Origin: JAWSVE01 sp050789445
Lineage (GTDB): Bacteria > Pseudomonadota > Gammaproteobacteria > Pseudomonadales > Cellvibrionaceae
DNA length: 64,000 bases
Assembly: GCA_050789445.1 (NCBI GenBank)
Contig: JAILXR010000001.1
Span: 868,001 to 932,000, forward strand
Reading direction: 5' to 3'
Shown piece by piece: positions 7,895 to 16,219 of this stretch. The notes under the pieces were generated by a model, which saw only the letters and a list, made by a program, of their open reading frames with translations, had not been told where the DNA came from and searched no databases. The position numbers and the translations under genes were made by a program. The stretch's first letter is position 1. Each line of letters opens with the position of its first letter.

Positions 7895-9631
7895 TCAATT
7901 TGATAATTCGGTATAGGCTTGAAATTGTGTTAAATAAATATTTCCTGTTAAACGCTCAATAAAACCTGAGACTTTCAAAGAATCCATGACAGGACCTTTT
8001 ACTTCAGACAAATGCAGTTTGATTCCTTGTTCTAAAAGGCGGTGGTTCACCATTTCGAGCGTTTCTAAAGCACTATGATCTATTTCGTTTATTGCGCTAC
8101 ACACTAGGATGACTTGCGAAATTTCATCGCGCTGATAAACTTTTTCATAGATAGCATCTTCTAAAAAACTAGCATTGATAAATGAGAGGCTTTCATCAAT
8201 TCGCAAGCTTAGTATTTTTGAATCTGTTTTGACATGGTAACGATTAACATTTCGAAAATGTTCTGTTCCTTCAACCAAGCCGACTTCAGCAATATGAGGC
8301 TTCGAGGACCGATAAAGGTGTAAAAATATTGAAGAGATAATCCCAAATGAAACACCGGCCTCAACGCCATACATCAGGGTAATGATGACTGTTGCTGCAA
8401 CAGCAAAAAAATCATGCTTTTCGTAAACCCATGTTTTTTTGAAAATTGAAAAATCAATCAGTGTGAGTACAGCGATAATAATCGTCGCTGCTAATGTCGC
8501 CTTAGGCAAATAAAAAAGAACGGGTGTTAAAAACAGTGCCGCCAAGCTAATACCTATAGCAGCAAAAATACTGGATGCTTGAGTTGAAGCGCCAGCATCA
8601 AAGTTAACAACTGACCGTGAAAATCCGCCGGTAACAGGAAATGCGCCGGATACGGCGGAAGCTATATTCGCTGCACCTAAACCTATTAATTCCTGATTGC
8701 TGTTTATTTTTTGTCGCCGTTTACTAGCTAACGTTTTACCGACAGAGACAGATTCAACATATCCAATCAAGGAAATAAAAAATGCCGGCAAGATTAACAT
8801 CTTAACTAATTCAAAAGTTGGCAATGACAGGCTGAAAGAAGGCATTCCTGAAGGAATAGAGCCAACTAAAGCCAGACCTTGGTCTCCAAGCTGTAACCAA
8901 TAAGCCAATATAATGGTTGCAACAACGATGATGATTGGCGATGTTTTGGCAATAAAATAGGCAGTTTGTTTTTTTAGACCTAAACGAATTAATAAGCGCT
9001 CAGCATACCTTTTAGAAAAATATAAAAAGGCAATCGCTAACATACCTATCATTACGGTAACTAAACTTATGCCGCCAACATCACTATCTACTGTGCCAAA
9101 TGTACTTTGATATAATGAATGCACAATCTCAAATAATGTATCACCGTCTGAGCTCACACCTAAAATATGTTTTAGCTGACTTGCAGCGATAATAATACCT
9201 GATGCAGTGATGAATCCAGAGATGACGGAATGAGATAAAAAATTGGCAATAAAACCTAATCTCAAAAACCCCATACCAAGTAACATTACGCCAGAAAGTC
9301 CCGCCAAGACTATGGCAGCATTTAAGTACTCAACCTGACCTTGTTGCGCGACATTACCCAGTGTTGTGGCAGTCATTAATGAAATAACGGCAACCGGTCC
9401 AACAGAAAGCGTCTTGCTTGTACCAAAAACAGCGTAAAGAATGAGAGGTAAAATGCTGGCGTACAAACCGACTTCAGCAGAAACACCCGCTAGTAAGGCA
9501 TAAGCTAAAGATTGAGGGATCAAAAGAACGGTGACAACAATTCCTGCAATTAAATCATTGAAAAAAAATGATTTATTGTAATGACGCGCCCAATCTATGA
9601 TGGGAAGGTATTGTGTAAGGCTCTGATTCAT
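7895..9631 (-). CDS. SulP-family anion/sulfate permease with C-terminal STAS domain
   Basis: The 578-residue protein has the full SulP layout. The N-terminal signature is DWARHYNKSFFFNDLIAGIVVTVLLIPQSLAYA (residues about 13-45, shown here only to locate it). A membrane core of 10-14 helices follows, including AFPVTGGFSRSVVNF. A cytoplasmic STAS domain spans about residues 440-565 (ILSLRIDESLSFINA, VILVCSAINEIDHSALETLE). Family knowledge: SulP proteins carry sulfate, bicarbonate or other anions. Its place in a persulfide-oxidation operon suggests sulfate or sulfite handling, which is inference. It lies 57 bp downstream of the SQR fusion gene on the same strand. Confidence 0.92.
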   Translation of the reverse strand: MNQSLTQYLPIIDWARHYNKSFFFNDLIAGIVVTVLLIPQSLAYALLAGVSAEVGLYASILPLILYAVFGTSKTLSVGPVAVISLMTATTLGNVAQQGQVEYLNAAIVLAGLSGVMLLGMGFLRLGFIANFLSHSVISGFITASGIIIAASQLKHILGVSSDGDTLFEIVHSLYQSTFGTVDSDVGGISLVTVMIGMLAIAFLYFSKRYAERLLIRLGLKKQTAYFIAKTSPIIIVVATIILAYWLQLGDQGLALVGSIPSGMPSFSLSLPTFELVKMLILPAFFISLIGYVESVSVGKTLASKRRQKINSNQELIGLGAANIASAVSGAFPVTGGFSRSVVNFDAGASTQASSIFAAIGISLAALFLTPVLFYLPKATLAATIIIAVLTLIDFSIFKKTWVYEKHDFFAVAATVIITLMYGVEAGVSFGIISSIFLHLYRSSKPHIAEVGLVEGTEHFRNVNRYHVKTDSKILSLRIDESLSFINASFLEDAIYEKVYQRDEISQVILVCSAINEIDHSALETLEMVNHRLLEQGIKLHLSEVKGPVMDSLKVSGFIERLTGNIYLTQFQAYTELSN

Positions 9632-9688
9632 TTATATTGCTATTAGCTTTCAGTTTTAACGATTGTTGTATTATATTTTACTTTTTTA

Positions 9689-11341
9689 TCATTTCTTTTG
9701 TGGGGCAACTAACCATTCATGACCTTTAAGCATTCCCTTCCAGTATACCCATGGCAAGACGCTTGCCTTTAAAAACCAAGCTAATTTAGTCGGTTTAGTC
9801 CCATCGTTTAACCATTTAGGAAATGTTGGCAACAATTTTCCACCATAACCAAATTCAGCTAAAACAATTTTTCCTCGCTCAACCGTCAGCGGGCAAGAAC
9901 CATAACCATCGTAAATAACAGTCGGCGAGCGACCATCAAATGCATCAATAATATTTTGAGCAACAACTGGAACCTGTTTTCTGACAGCGGCCATGGTTTT
10001 AGCATTTGGAGCATTCATGACATCGCCTAATCCCCACACATTCTTATACCGTTTACTTTGTAATGTTTCTTGGTCAACATCGAGCCAGCCAGCAGCGTCA
10101 GAAAGACTACTTTGAGCTACAAAATCAGGAGCGCACTGTGGAGGACAAACGTGAATCATATCAAAATCACTTTCTACGGTGACATCGTTTCCTTTTTCAT
10201 CATTAAACGAAAAAAAAGCTTTTTTATTGGGGCCATCTATTTTCGTTAATGTATGAGAAAAATGAAGTTTTGAATCATATTTTTTCACATACGACTCTAG
10301 CGCTGGGACATAATCATTAACTCCAAATAATACACCACCAGCATTATAAAAATTTATATCGATATCTTTAATACGATTATTTTTGAACCAGTAATCCGCT
10401 GATAAATACATTGCTTTTTGAGGAGCACCAGCACATTTAATTGGCATAGGAGGCTGGGTAAATATCGCCTTTCCTTTTTTTAATTCGTTAACTAACTTCC
10501 AAGTATAAGGTGCCAAGTCAAACCGATAATTTGAAGTAACACCATTTTTACCTAGCGTATCTTGCAGTCCCTCGATGCTATCCCAATTTATTTTCAGCCC
10601 AGGAGCGACTATTAATTGTTTATAGAAGACTTCTTGCTGGTCATCTAAAATCACTTTGTTATTTTCTGCATCAAAGGCGGTGACCGCCTGTTGAATCCAA
10701 GTGGTGTTTCTAGGTATTAAATTTTTCATTTGCCGTTTAGTCGATACTGCTTCAAATACACCACCACCAACCATGGTCCAGCCAGGCTGATAATAATGAT
10801 CAGTCGCAGGATCAATTAAAGCAATGCGAAGTGGAGTACGTCTTTTTAATAAACTAGCAGCTGCAGAAATACCGCCAGAACCTGCACCAACAATAACTAC
10901 GTCATAGATAGGCTTGGCTACAGATGTTGTATGTTTTTTTTCATTTTCTTTTTGTAGTAATTTATCAGGAGATTTTGTTTTCTGTAATCCTTCTAGCTTT
11001 TTTTTGTCGATGTCCAGCTTAAGCGCTTCTTGCCAAATTATCGTTGATCTATTTCCCGTTCGACAATAAGCATGTATTTTCTTTCCAGTTTTTAACAAGT
11101 CACCTAATTCTAAAATTTGGCTCTTGGTTAAAGTTCCAGCGGAGAATGCAATATTAACGGCTTTAATTCCCTTTGCTTCGGCTGCATCTTTTATTTCATC
11201 AAATGTTGTCTGTTGACTGGATTCATTGTCAGGCCTGTTACAAATAATTATTTCAACTTTTTCTGAAATTAGCTCATCAATATCGGCCGCTTCAATTTGT
11301 TCTGAAACCGAATATTTGTCAGTTATCTTTTGTATCTGCAT
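9689..11341 (-). CDS. DUF442 phosphatase-like / sulfide:quinone oxidoreductase fusion
   Basis: The 550-residue protein is a fusion. Residues about 1-115 are a DUF442 (beta-lactamase-hydrolase-like, dual-specificity-phosphatase fold) domain with a CX5R active site in AYCRTGNRS. Residues about 145-550 are a flavoprotein of the sulfide:quinone oxidoreductase type, with the FAD dinucleotide motif VVIVGAGSGGISAA, cysteines in PMPIKCAGAPQK and HVCPPQCAPDF that suit the sulfide-oxidising disulfide, and a second nucleotide-binding GLGDVMNAPNAKT. It should oxidise sulfide to sulfane sulfur and pass electrons to quinone at the inner membrane. A good AAAAGGT site precedes the ATG. It follows the persulfide dioxygenase gene. 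Confidence 0.92.
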   Translation of the reverse strand: MQIQKITDKYSVSEQIEAADIDELISEKVEIIICNRPDNESSQQTTFDEIKDAAEAKGIKAVNIAFSAGTLTKSQILELGDLLKTGKKIHAYCRTGNRSTIIWQEALKLDIDKKKLEGLQKTKSPDKLLQKENEKKHTTSVAKPIYDVVIVGAGSGGISAAASLLKRRTPLRIALIDPATDHYYQPGWTMVGGGVFEAVSTKRQMKNLIPRNTTWIQQAVTAFDAENNKVILDDQQEVFYKQLIVAPGLKINWDSIEGLQDTLGKNGVTSNYRFDLAPYTWKLVNELKKGKAIFTQPPMPIKCAGAPQKAMYLSADYWFKNNRIKDIDINFYNAGGVLFGVNDYVPALESYVKKYDSKLHFSHTLTKIDGPNKKAFFSFNDEKGNDVTVESDFDMIHVCPPQCAPDFVAQSSLSDAAGWLDVDQETLQSKRYKNVWGLGDVMNAPNAKTMAAVRKQVPVVAQNIIDAFDGRSPTVIYDGYGSCPLTVERGKIVLAEFGYGGKLLPTFPKWLNDGTKPTKLAWFLKASVLPWVYWKGMLKGHEWLVAPQKK

Positions 11342-11402
11342 AACAGTACCTTTTAGTATGTATAATTCAGTTTAATGTAAACTAACTGCTAAGTTGTAAA
11401 GC

Positions 11403-12302
11403 TCAACTAAACGCATTAACAGGAATTTTAAGATAAACTAAATCGTTATTTTCTGGCTCAGGAAAATGGCCCGCTCTCATATTCACCTGCAGAGAGGGCA
11501 AGATAAGACGCGGCATGTCGAGTGTCTTGTCTCGTTTTTCTCGCATAGCTACAAATTCTTTTTTTGAAATTTTTTTATTAACATGAATATTTTTTTCTAG
11601 CTCTTCAGAGATACTTGTTTGATACTCTAACTCCCTTCCTTCTGGGCAATAATCATGGCACATAAACAGTCGAGTTTGAGCCGGTAATGATAATACTTTT
11701 TGTATTGAATCAAATAAAACTTCAGCGCTTCCGCCAGGAAAGTCTGCACGAGCAGTTCCACCATCTGGCATGAATATAGTATCACCGACAAAAGCAGCGT
11801 CACCTATGATATGAACCATGCATGCTGGCGTGTGGCCAGGTGTATGTATGGTTTTTGCTTTGAGGTTTCCGATCGAATATTCCTCACCATCGGTGAAGAG
11901 ATGATCAAACTGAGAGCCGTTACGTTCAAACTCTGTACCTTCGTTAAAAATTTTACCAAACGTATTTTGAACAGTAATGACGTGCTCTCCAATTGCAAGT
12001 TTACCGCCGAGCTGTTCTTGAATATAAGGAGCAGCTGATAAATGATCAGCGTGAACATGCGTTTCAATCAACCATTCTAATGTTAATTGATGCTCTTTAA
12101 TGTAGTTAATGATCGCATCCGCACCATAATAATGAATGGCGCCAGAGGGATAATCAAAATCCAAAACCGAATCAATCACCGCACAAGCAGGCGACGATGG
12201 ATCTCTAACAACGTAAGAAAATGTATTTGTATCCTTGTCATAAAAAGGAGCTATCTCAGGAGCCAGCTCTGTGTATGACGGGTTCTTTTCAACATTATTC
12301 AT
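11403..12302 (-). CDS. persulfide dioxygenase-like metallo-beta-lactamase-fold protein (ETHE1/Blh type)
   Basis: The 299-residue protein is a metallo-beta-lactamase-fold hydrolase with the metal motif THVHADHLSAAP (about residues 79-90) and further ligands in HTPGHTPACMVH and FVGDTIFMPDGGTAR. The PDGGTARADFPGG segment is typical of ETHE1/Blh persulfide dioxygenases, which oxidise glutathione persulfide to sulfite with one Fe(II). It is the first gene of a minus-strand operon followed by the SQR fusion, so sulfide would be oxidised first to persulfide and then to sulfite. GGAG lies seven bases ahead of the ATG. A sigma54 promoter is visible about 86-101 bp upstream of the start. Confidence 0.9.
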   Translation of the reverse strand: MNNVEKNPSYTELAPEIAPFYDKDTNTFSYVVRDPSSPACAVIDSVLDFDYPSGAIHYYGADAIINYIKEHQLTLEWLIETHVHADHLSAAPYIQEQLGGKLAIGEHVITVQNTFGKIFNEGTEFERNGSQFDHLFTDGEEYSIGNLKAKTIHTPGHTPACMVHIIGDAAFVGDTIFMPDGGTARADFPGGSAEVLFDSIQKVLSLPAQTRLFMCHDYCPEGRELEYQTSISEELEKNIHVNKKISKKEFVAMREKRDKTLDMPRLILPSLQVNMRAGHFPEPENNDLVYLKIPVNAFS

Positions 12303-12387
12303 CAGCCATCTCCACTAATTTCTTCAAAAATATATACTCAATTTATAAGCAGTTTACACGTTAGTTAATGTATCAATGCGTTATAAT

Positions 12388-12403
12388 TGCAGAAGCCATG
12401 CCA
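12388..12403 (-). promoter_or_regulatory. sigma54 (-24/-12) promoter of the persulfide/SQR operon
   Basis: On the minus strand the 16-mer TGGCATGGCTTCTGCA has the invariant GG and GC exactly 10 bases apart, as in the consensus TGGCAC-N5-TTGC. It points at the persulfide dioxygenase gene, with a predicted transcript start near 12376 and a leader of about 75 bases. The neighbouring divergent gene encodes a sigma54 activator, which makes the call strong. Confidence 0.8.
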
Positions 12404-12480
12404 TAACGAAGAGATATGCTAACTAGTTGATTTTAAAGTTGATTTTGCTAGCAGAAAATACACTTAAAGGCCTGAATATT

Positions 12481-12535
12481 ACAAATTTGTCATTTTTGTC
12501 AAAAGGAATTACCATTAATGTCATAACAAATTTGA
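12481..12535. promoter_or_regulatory. two palindromic sites, candidate activator-binding (UAS) boxes
   Basis: ACAAATTTGT (12481-12490, a perfect 10-bp palindrome) and ACAAATTTGA (12526-12535) lie 45 bp apart. TTTGTCA is also repeated directly between them. They sit about 80-130 bp upstream of the -24/-12 promoter, the usual place for an enhancer-binding activator, and just before the activator gene. Binding by the FisR-like protein is inference. Confidence 0.4.
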
Positions 12536-12552
12536 TGGGCTAAAGGTGAATA

Positions 12553-13920
12553 ATGAAGACAATTGCTTCCGACAAAAAACTACCATTTCAGTTAAGTCGA
12601 GTTTTAGAGGCTTATGATAGCCCTGCAATTTTAGTCTCTTCGGACTATGAAATTCTCTCAACAAACTCACTGTATCAAGATCAATTTGGGGATCTCGATT
12701 TAAATAGCTCACCTAACTGCTATCAAGTATCACACGGTTTTGAAGTCCCTTGTGATCAAGCGGGTGAATCCTGCCCATTAAACGCGGCAAAAAAATCTGG
12801 AAAAAAAGAACGAGTTCTCCATATCCATCAAACACCACGCGGCAAAGAACACGTAGACGTGGAAATGATTCCAATACTCAATGATAAAAATGAAGTTGAT
12901 TTTTTTATTGAAATTTTAAAACCAGTACCTCTTGCGACTGGCGCTGTTAGTGATAAAAAAATGGTTGGGTCCAGTTATGCCTTCAATTCACTCATTGAAA
13001 ATATTGCTCGAGTTGGAAAAAGCGATGCATCTGTCCTCTTGCTCGGTGAATCAGGTACAGGAAAAGAGTTAGTAGCAAAAGCAATTCACATGGCAAGTGA
13101 CAGAAAAAACAAACCACTAGTCACTTTAGAGTGTTCGGGTTTGACTGATTCATTATTTGAAAGTGAATTGTTCGGCCATGTTAAAGGTGCATTTACAGGC
13201 GCACATATTACAAAAAAAGGATTAATTGAACATGTCGAAGGCGGAACACTTTTTCTTGATGAAATAGCGGATGTACCTTTAAATATACAGGTAAAGCTTT
13301 TACGTTTGATAGAAAGTCACACATATCGATCTGTCGGCAGTTCTGAAACTAAAATTGCAAACTTTAGATTAATTTGTGCTACTCACAAAAATATTGAGAC
13401 TATGGTGGAAGAGGGGAGCTTTAGACAAGATTTATATTACAGAATTAATGTCTTTCCTATTTACCTGCCTTCGCTGAATGATCGAGCCTCTGACATCCCT
13501 GAAATCGCCAAACACTTATTAAGTGAAATCGGTTTGAACACTGAATATCATATTACAGATTCAGCAATGAAGCTGTTAATTGATTACAAGTACAGGGGTA
13601 ATATTCGCGAATTAAGAAATATCATCATGCGTTCAATTGTTTTTTCTGACACCAACATGATCGACAAAAATATCATCTTGAAAAGCATCCAAGCTAATCA
13701 GCCTAATAAGTTTCATAAGAACCTAGCCGAGATTCGATTATCAAAAAACGACCGAGATCAAAAAATTCACAACGACAACTTAAGCCTCAAAGAAAATGAA
13801 AAAAACTATTTTCTAAATTTAATGAACAACTGTAAAAACGATAAAAAAAAGGCGGCAAGAATAGCGGGCATTAGTTTGCGATCGCTTTATAGGAAATTGG
13901 AACAGTTTGATATCCTGTAA
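12553..13920 (+). CDS. fisR: FisR-like sigma54-dependent activator sensing sulfane sulfur
   Basis: The 455-residue protein has three parts. The N-terminal sensor (1-130) has cysteines at residues 56, 67 and 74. The AAA+ domain (about 140-370) has Walker A GESGTGKE, the sigma54-contact loop GAFTGA, Walker B GGTLFLDEIAD and an R-finger region. The C-terminal Fis-type helix-turn-helix is KKKAARIAGISLRSLYRKL. Family knowledge: in FisR of Cupriavidus the sensor cysteines C53, C64 and C71 react with sulfane sulfur. Here the spacing (11 and 7) is identical. The gene diverges from a persulfide dioxygenase/SQR operon with a sigma54 promoter, the classic FisR arrangement. Self-regulation through the shared intergenic region is likely. 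Confidence 0.9.
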   Translation: MKTIASDKKLPFQLSRVLEAYDSPAILVSSDYEILSTNSLYQDQFGDLDLNSSPNCYQVSHGFEVPCDQAGESCPLNAAKKSGKKERVLHIHQTPRGKEHVDVEMIPILNDKNEVDFFIEILKPVPLATGAVSDKKMVGSSYAFNSLIENIARVGKSDASVLLLGESGTGKELVAKAIHMASDRKNKPLVTLECSGLTDSLFESELFGHVKGAFTGAHITKKGLIEHVEGGTLFLDEIADVPLNIQVKLLRLIESHTYRSVGSSETKIANFRLICATHKNIETMVEEGSFRQDLYYRINVFPIYLPSLNDRASDIPEIAKHLLSEIGLNTEYHITDSAMKLLIDYKYRGNIRELRNIIMRSIVFSDTNMIDKNIILKSIQANQPNKFHKNLAEIRLSKNDRDQKIHNDNLSLKENEKNYFLNLMNNCKNDKKKAARIAGISLRSLYRKLEQFDIL

Positions 13921-14169
13921 AGCGATATCTCTCGTCGCCCATCAATGAATTATCTGTTAAACAGCGCCTAGACTCGTCATTAAACCATTTTTCGGTTAAG
14001 TCTCTCTTTCAATATCACCAGTCACTTTCTTTTCTCAAGTGGGAGGTACTTCTTCTATTTTTGATCTACAATAGCCCTACACCCGTCCAAGCTGTTATTT
14101 GGAAAACCATTTATAGTCAAATCATGTAATTCTGAATTGATCCAATCAAGTATAATCAGAGATAACAAT

Positions 14170-15075
14170 ATGAAAATAGCCATTCTTTCAAGAAACGAAA
14201 AATTATATTCTACACGTCGCTTAAAAGAGGCTGGAGAAAAACGTGGCCATGAAGTTGATATTATTGACACGCTTCATTGCTATATGGACATCACAAAAAG
14301 TAGACCAACCGTAAGATATAACGGAAAAGAACTTCCTTATTATGACGCAGTTATTCCTCGTATAGGCGCATCAATTACTTTTTATGGAACTGCTGTTGTT
14401 CGTCAATTTGAAATGATGGGAACCTTTTGCGTTAACGAATCCGTGGCAATTAGCCGATCAAGAGATAAATTACGATCACTACAATTGCTGTCTCGTAAAG
14501 ATGTCGGACTACCGAGAACAGGATTTGCAAACAGGCCTGATAACATTAAAGATTTAATTAAAAATGTTGGCGGCGCTCCAGTAGTCATTAAATTACTCGA
14601 AGGTACGCAAGGAATTGGAGTTGTTCTCGCTGATACTAACAAAGCCGCTGAAAGTATTGTCGAAGCTTTTATGGGACTGAAAGCAAATATATTAGTGCAA
14701 GAATTTATCAAAGAAGCTGGTGGCGCAGATATTCGCTGTTTTGTTGTTGGCAGTAAAGTAGTTGCTGCGATGAAACGCCAAGGTGGAGAAGGGGAGTTTC
14801 GCTCCAATTTACATCGCGGCGGCTCAGCATCTTTAGTTAGACTGACAAAAGAAGAACGCGCGACGGCAGCAAAAGCCGCTAAAGTAATGGGATTAAATGT
14901 CTGCGGAGTGGATATTTTACAATCAAACCATGGGCCTGTTGTTATGGAAGTTAATTCATCTCCGGGGCTAGAAGGTATTGAAGTTGCTACAGATAAAGAT
15001 GTTGCAGGCATGATCTATGAGTTCATAGAAGCAAACGCAAAGCCTAATAATACAAAAACGAAAGGCAAAGGCTAA
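14170..15075 (+). CDS. rimK: RimK, ATP-grasp ribosomal protein S6 glutamate ligase
   Basis: The 301-residue protein starts MKIAILSRNEKLYSTRRL, the typical RimK N-terminus, so I use the ATG at 14170 rather than an in-frame ATG 33 bases earlier. ATP-grasp features: VVIKLLEGTQGIGV (ATP-binding lysine and glycine loop), VQEFIKEAGGADIRCFVVG, and the metal-binding VMEVNSSPGLEGIE. Family knowledge: RimK adds glutamates to the C-terminus of ribosomal protein S6 and also makes poly-alpha-glutamate. The next gene downstream encodes the RimB-like protein known to accompany rimK in pseudomonads. Confidence 0.95.
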   Translation: MKIAILSRNEKLYSTRRLKEAGEKRGHEVDIIDTLHCYMDITKSRPTVRYNGKELPYYDAVIPRIGASITFYGTAVVRQFEMMGTFCVNESVAISRSRDKLRSLQLLSRKDVGLPRTGFANRPDNIKDLIKNVGGAPVVIKLLEGTQGIGVVLADTNKAAESIVEAFMGLKANILVQEFIKEAGGADIRCFVVGSKVVAAMKRQGGEGEFRSNLHRGGSASLVRLTKEERATAAKAAKVMGLNVCGVDILQSNHGPVVMEVNSSPGLEGIEVATDKDVAGMIYEFIEANAKPNNTKTKGKG

Positions 15076-15160
15076 TTTATATTTCGCTGCAACGTTAGCC
15101 TTTAATTTTTTGCAAGCATTAATACTAATATGTACAAATATTTATTCTTGAGATTTTTGA

Positions 15161-15604
15161 ATGAGCACTACTGAATCTAAATTAATTGTTGGTAGCTTAG
15201 AGATTTGTAATCTTCCCGATATCGGAATATTTGATTTGCAAATTCGAGTAGATACTGGCGCAAAAACTTCTTCATTACATGTAGATAACTTATCTAAGTA
15301 TAAAAAAGACGGTAAGCCATGGGTTAAATTCGATATGCATCCGGATGTTTATAACGTTGATGAAGTCATAACCTGTAAATCTAAGTTACACGATATTAGA
15401 GTTATTAAATCCTCAAATGGTGTCGCTGAAGAACGCTACGTTATCAAAACTACCTTTCAATTAAGTGACCAATCATGGCCAATTGAAATAACACTCACCA
15501 ATCGTGCTGACATGCGGAACTTAATGTTACTGGGACGTGAAGGTATGAAAAATAGGATTTTGGTAGATCCTTCGAAAACTTTTTTACTTGGGGCCAGTAA
15601 CTAG
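15161..15604 (+). CDS. RimB-like putative retropepsin-type protease (ATP-dependent Zn protease family, PF05618)
   Basis: The 147-residue protein carries the aspartic-protease-like active-site motif RVDTGAKTSSLHVDNL (about residues 29-44) and the family closing segment NLMLLGREGMKNRILVDPS. Family knowledge: these small proteins are annotated as ATP-dependent zinc proteases but have a retropepsin-like D-T-G motif. The pseudomonad homologue RimB works with RimK. It lies 85 bp after rimK on the same strand, which supports that role. A hairpin about 67 bp past the stop probably ends the unit. Confidence 0.88.
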   Translation: MSTTESKLIVGSLEICNLPDIGIFDLQIRVDTGAKTSSLHVDNLSKYKKDGKPWVKFDMHPDVYNVDEVITCKSKLHDIRVIKSSNGVAEERYVIKTTFQLSDQSWPIEITLTNRADMRNLMLLGREGMKNRILVDPSKTFLLGASN

Positions 15605-15670
15605 AATTAAGAATACCTGTAGAGATTTTTTATACAAGCCGCTGACCACTTATACTTCTCAAAACACACT

Positions 15671-15698
15671 AAGTCCAATACTAAAGAGTATTGGACTT
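15671..15698. terminator. strong perfect hairpin, probable transcription terminator
   Basis: A 12-bp perfect inverted repeat (15671-15682 and 15687-15698) surrounds an AAAG loop. Six As follow on the plus strand, and on the minus strand the downstream tail is only moderately T-rich. It lies between the convergent rimB-like gene and the TonB remnant, the position expected for a bidirectional terminator. The lack of a T-run on the plus strand weakens the call. Confidence 0.5.
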
Positions 15699-15792
15699 AA
15701 AAAAGAGGTGTATCTCGCTCCCTCCTTTTGGACGACCACTCAAAACATGGAAACTTGGTTATTCTAAGTAAACTCTATCCCTATATCCTTAA

Positions 15793-16020
15793 TTAATTCG
15801 CTAGGTTAAAGGTCAGTTTGGTTTGTACATTGGTTAAGATAACCTGCCGATCATTTTCCACTATGGGTGTAAACTTCCATTTCTCCACAGCCTTTCTTAC
15901 TGCTTTATCAAAAACTCCCAAAGGTTCACTTTCTATAATCTCTATATCCTGTACTGTCCCATCTACATTAATCGTAAATTCAACCACCACATGACCAGAG
16001 ATATTAGGGGTGCTAGCCAC
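15793..16020 (-). pseudogene. TonB C-terminal domain, 5'-truncated at the transposon end
   Basis: The frame encodes an energy-transducing TonB C-terminal domain (GHVVVEFTINVDGTVQD, then AVRKAVEKWKFTP). Family knowledge: the domain contacts the TonB box of outer-membrane receptors. The membrane anchor and proline-rich spacer are missing. The only start, a GTG at 16020, lies inside the transposon's left inverted repeat, and the first five or so codons are read from the repeat. A TAA follows upstream in frame. The gene was therefore cut by the element, or by a rearrangement at its end. A short cytoplasmic product would have no way to energise a receptor. Confidence 0.8.
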
Positions 16021-16051
16021 TTCTTACCACTTTATTACGTGAAACATATTT
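16007..16051 (+). repeat. left terminal inverted repeat (IRL) of the transposon
   Basis: This 45-bp sequence begins GGGGTGCTAGCCAC at 16007 and matches the reverse complement of 62309-62353 at 39 of 45 positions; the first 14 bases are identical. The GGGG start and length suit the Tn4651 branch of the Tn3 family. It supplies the GTG start of the TonB remnant reading outward. Confidence 0.9.
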
Positions 16052-16088
16052 GTGAAACACAACCCGCTCTAAAGTGATGTTATCACTA

Positions 16089-16135
16089 GCTTTTTCCTGA
16101 TTTATCAGCCGCATATCGCTGCTTTTTCCTCATTT
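16089..16135 (+). repeat. 15-bp direct repeat pair ahead of tnpA
   Basis: GCTTTTTCCTGATTT (16089-16103) and GCTTTTTCCTCATTT (16121-16135) differ by one base and are 32 bp apart, close to three helical turns. They lie between the left inverted repeat and tnpA, so they may bind a regulator of tnpA or the transposase itself. This is inference. Confidence 0.45.
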
Positions 16136-16219
16136 GCTTTATACAATCCGTGATCTCATAGATCGACACGCTTCAGGCTACTCCTAATGCGGTGTCCAGC
16201 ATTGATTTGGTTGCGTATT

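Noticed and set aside
16002..16006. Target-site duplication at the transposon ends
   Set aside because: TATTA on the left and AGTAA on the right are not the same sequence, so I do not claim a duplication.
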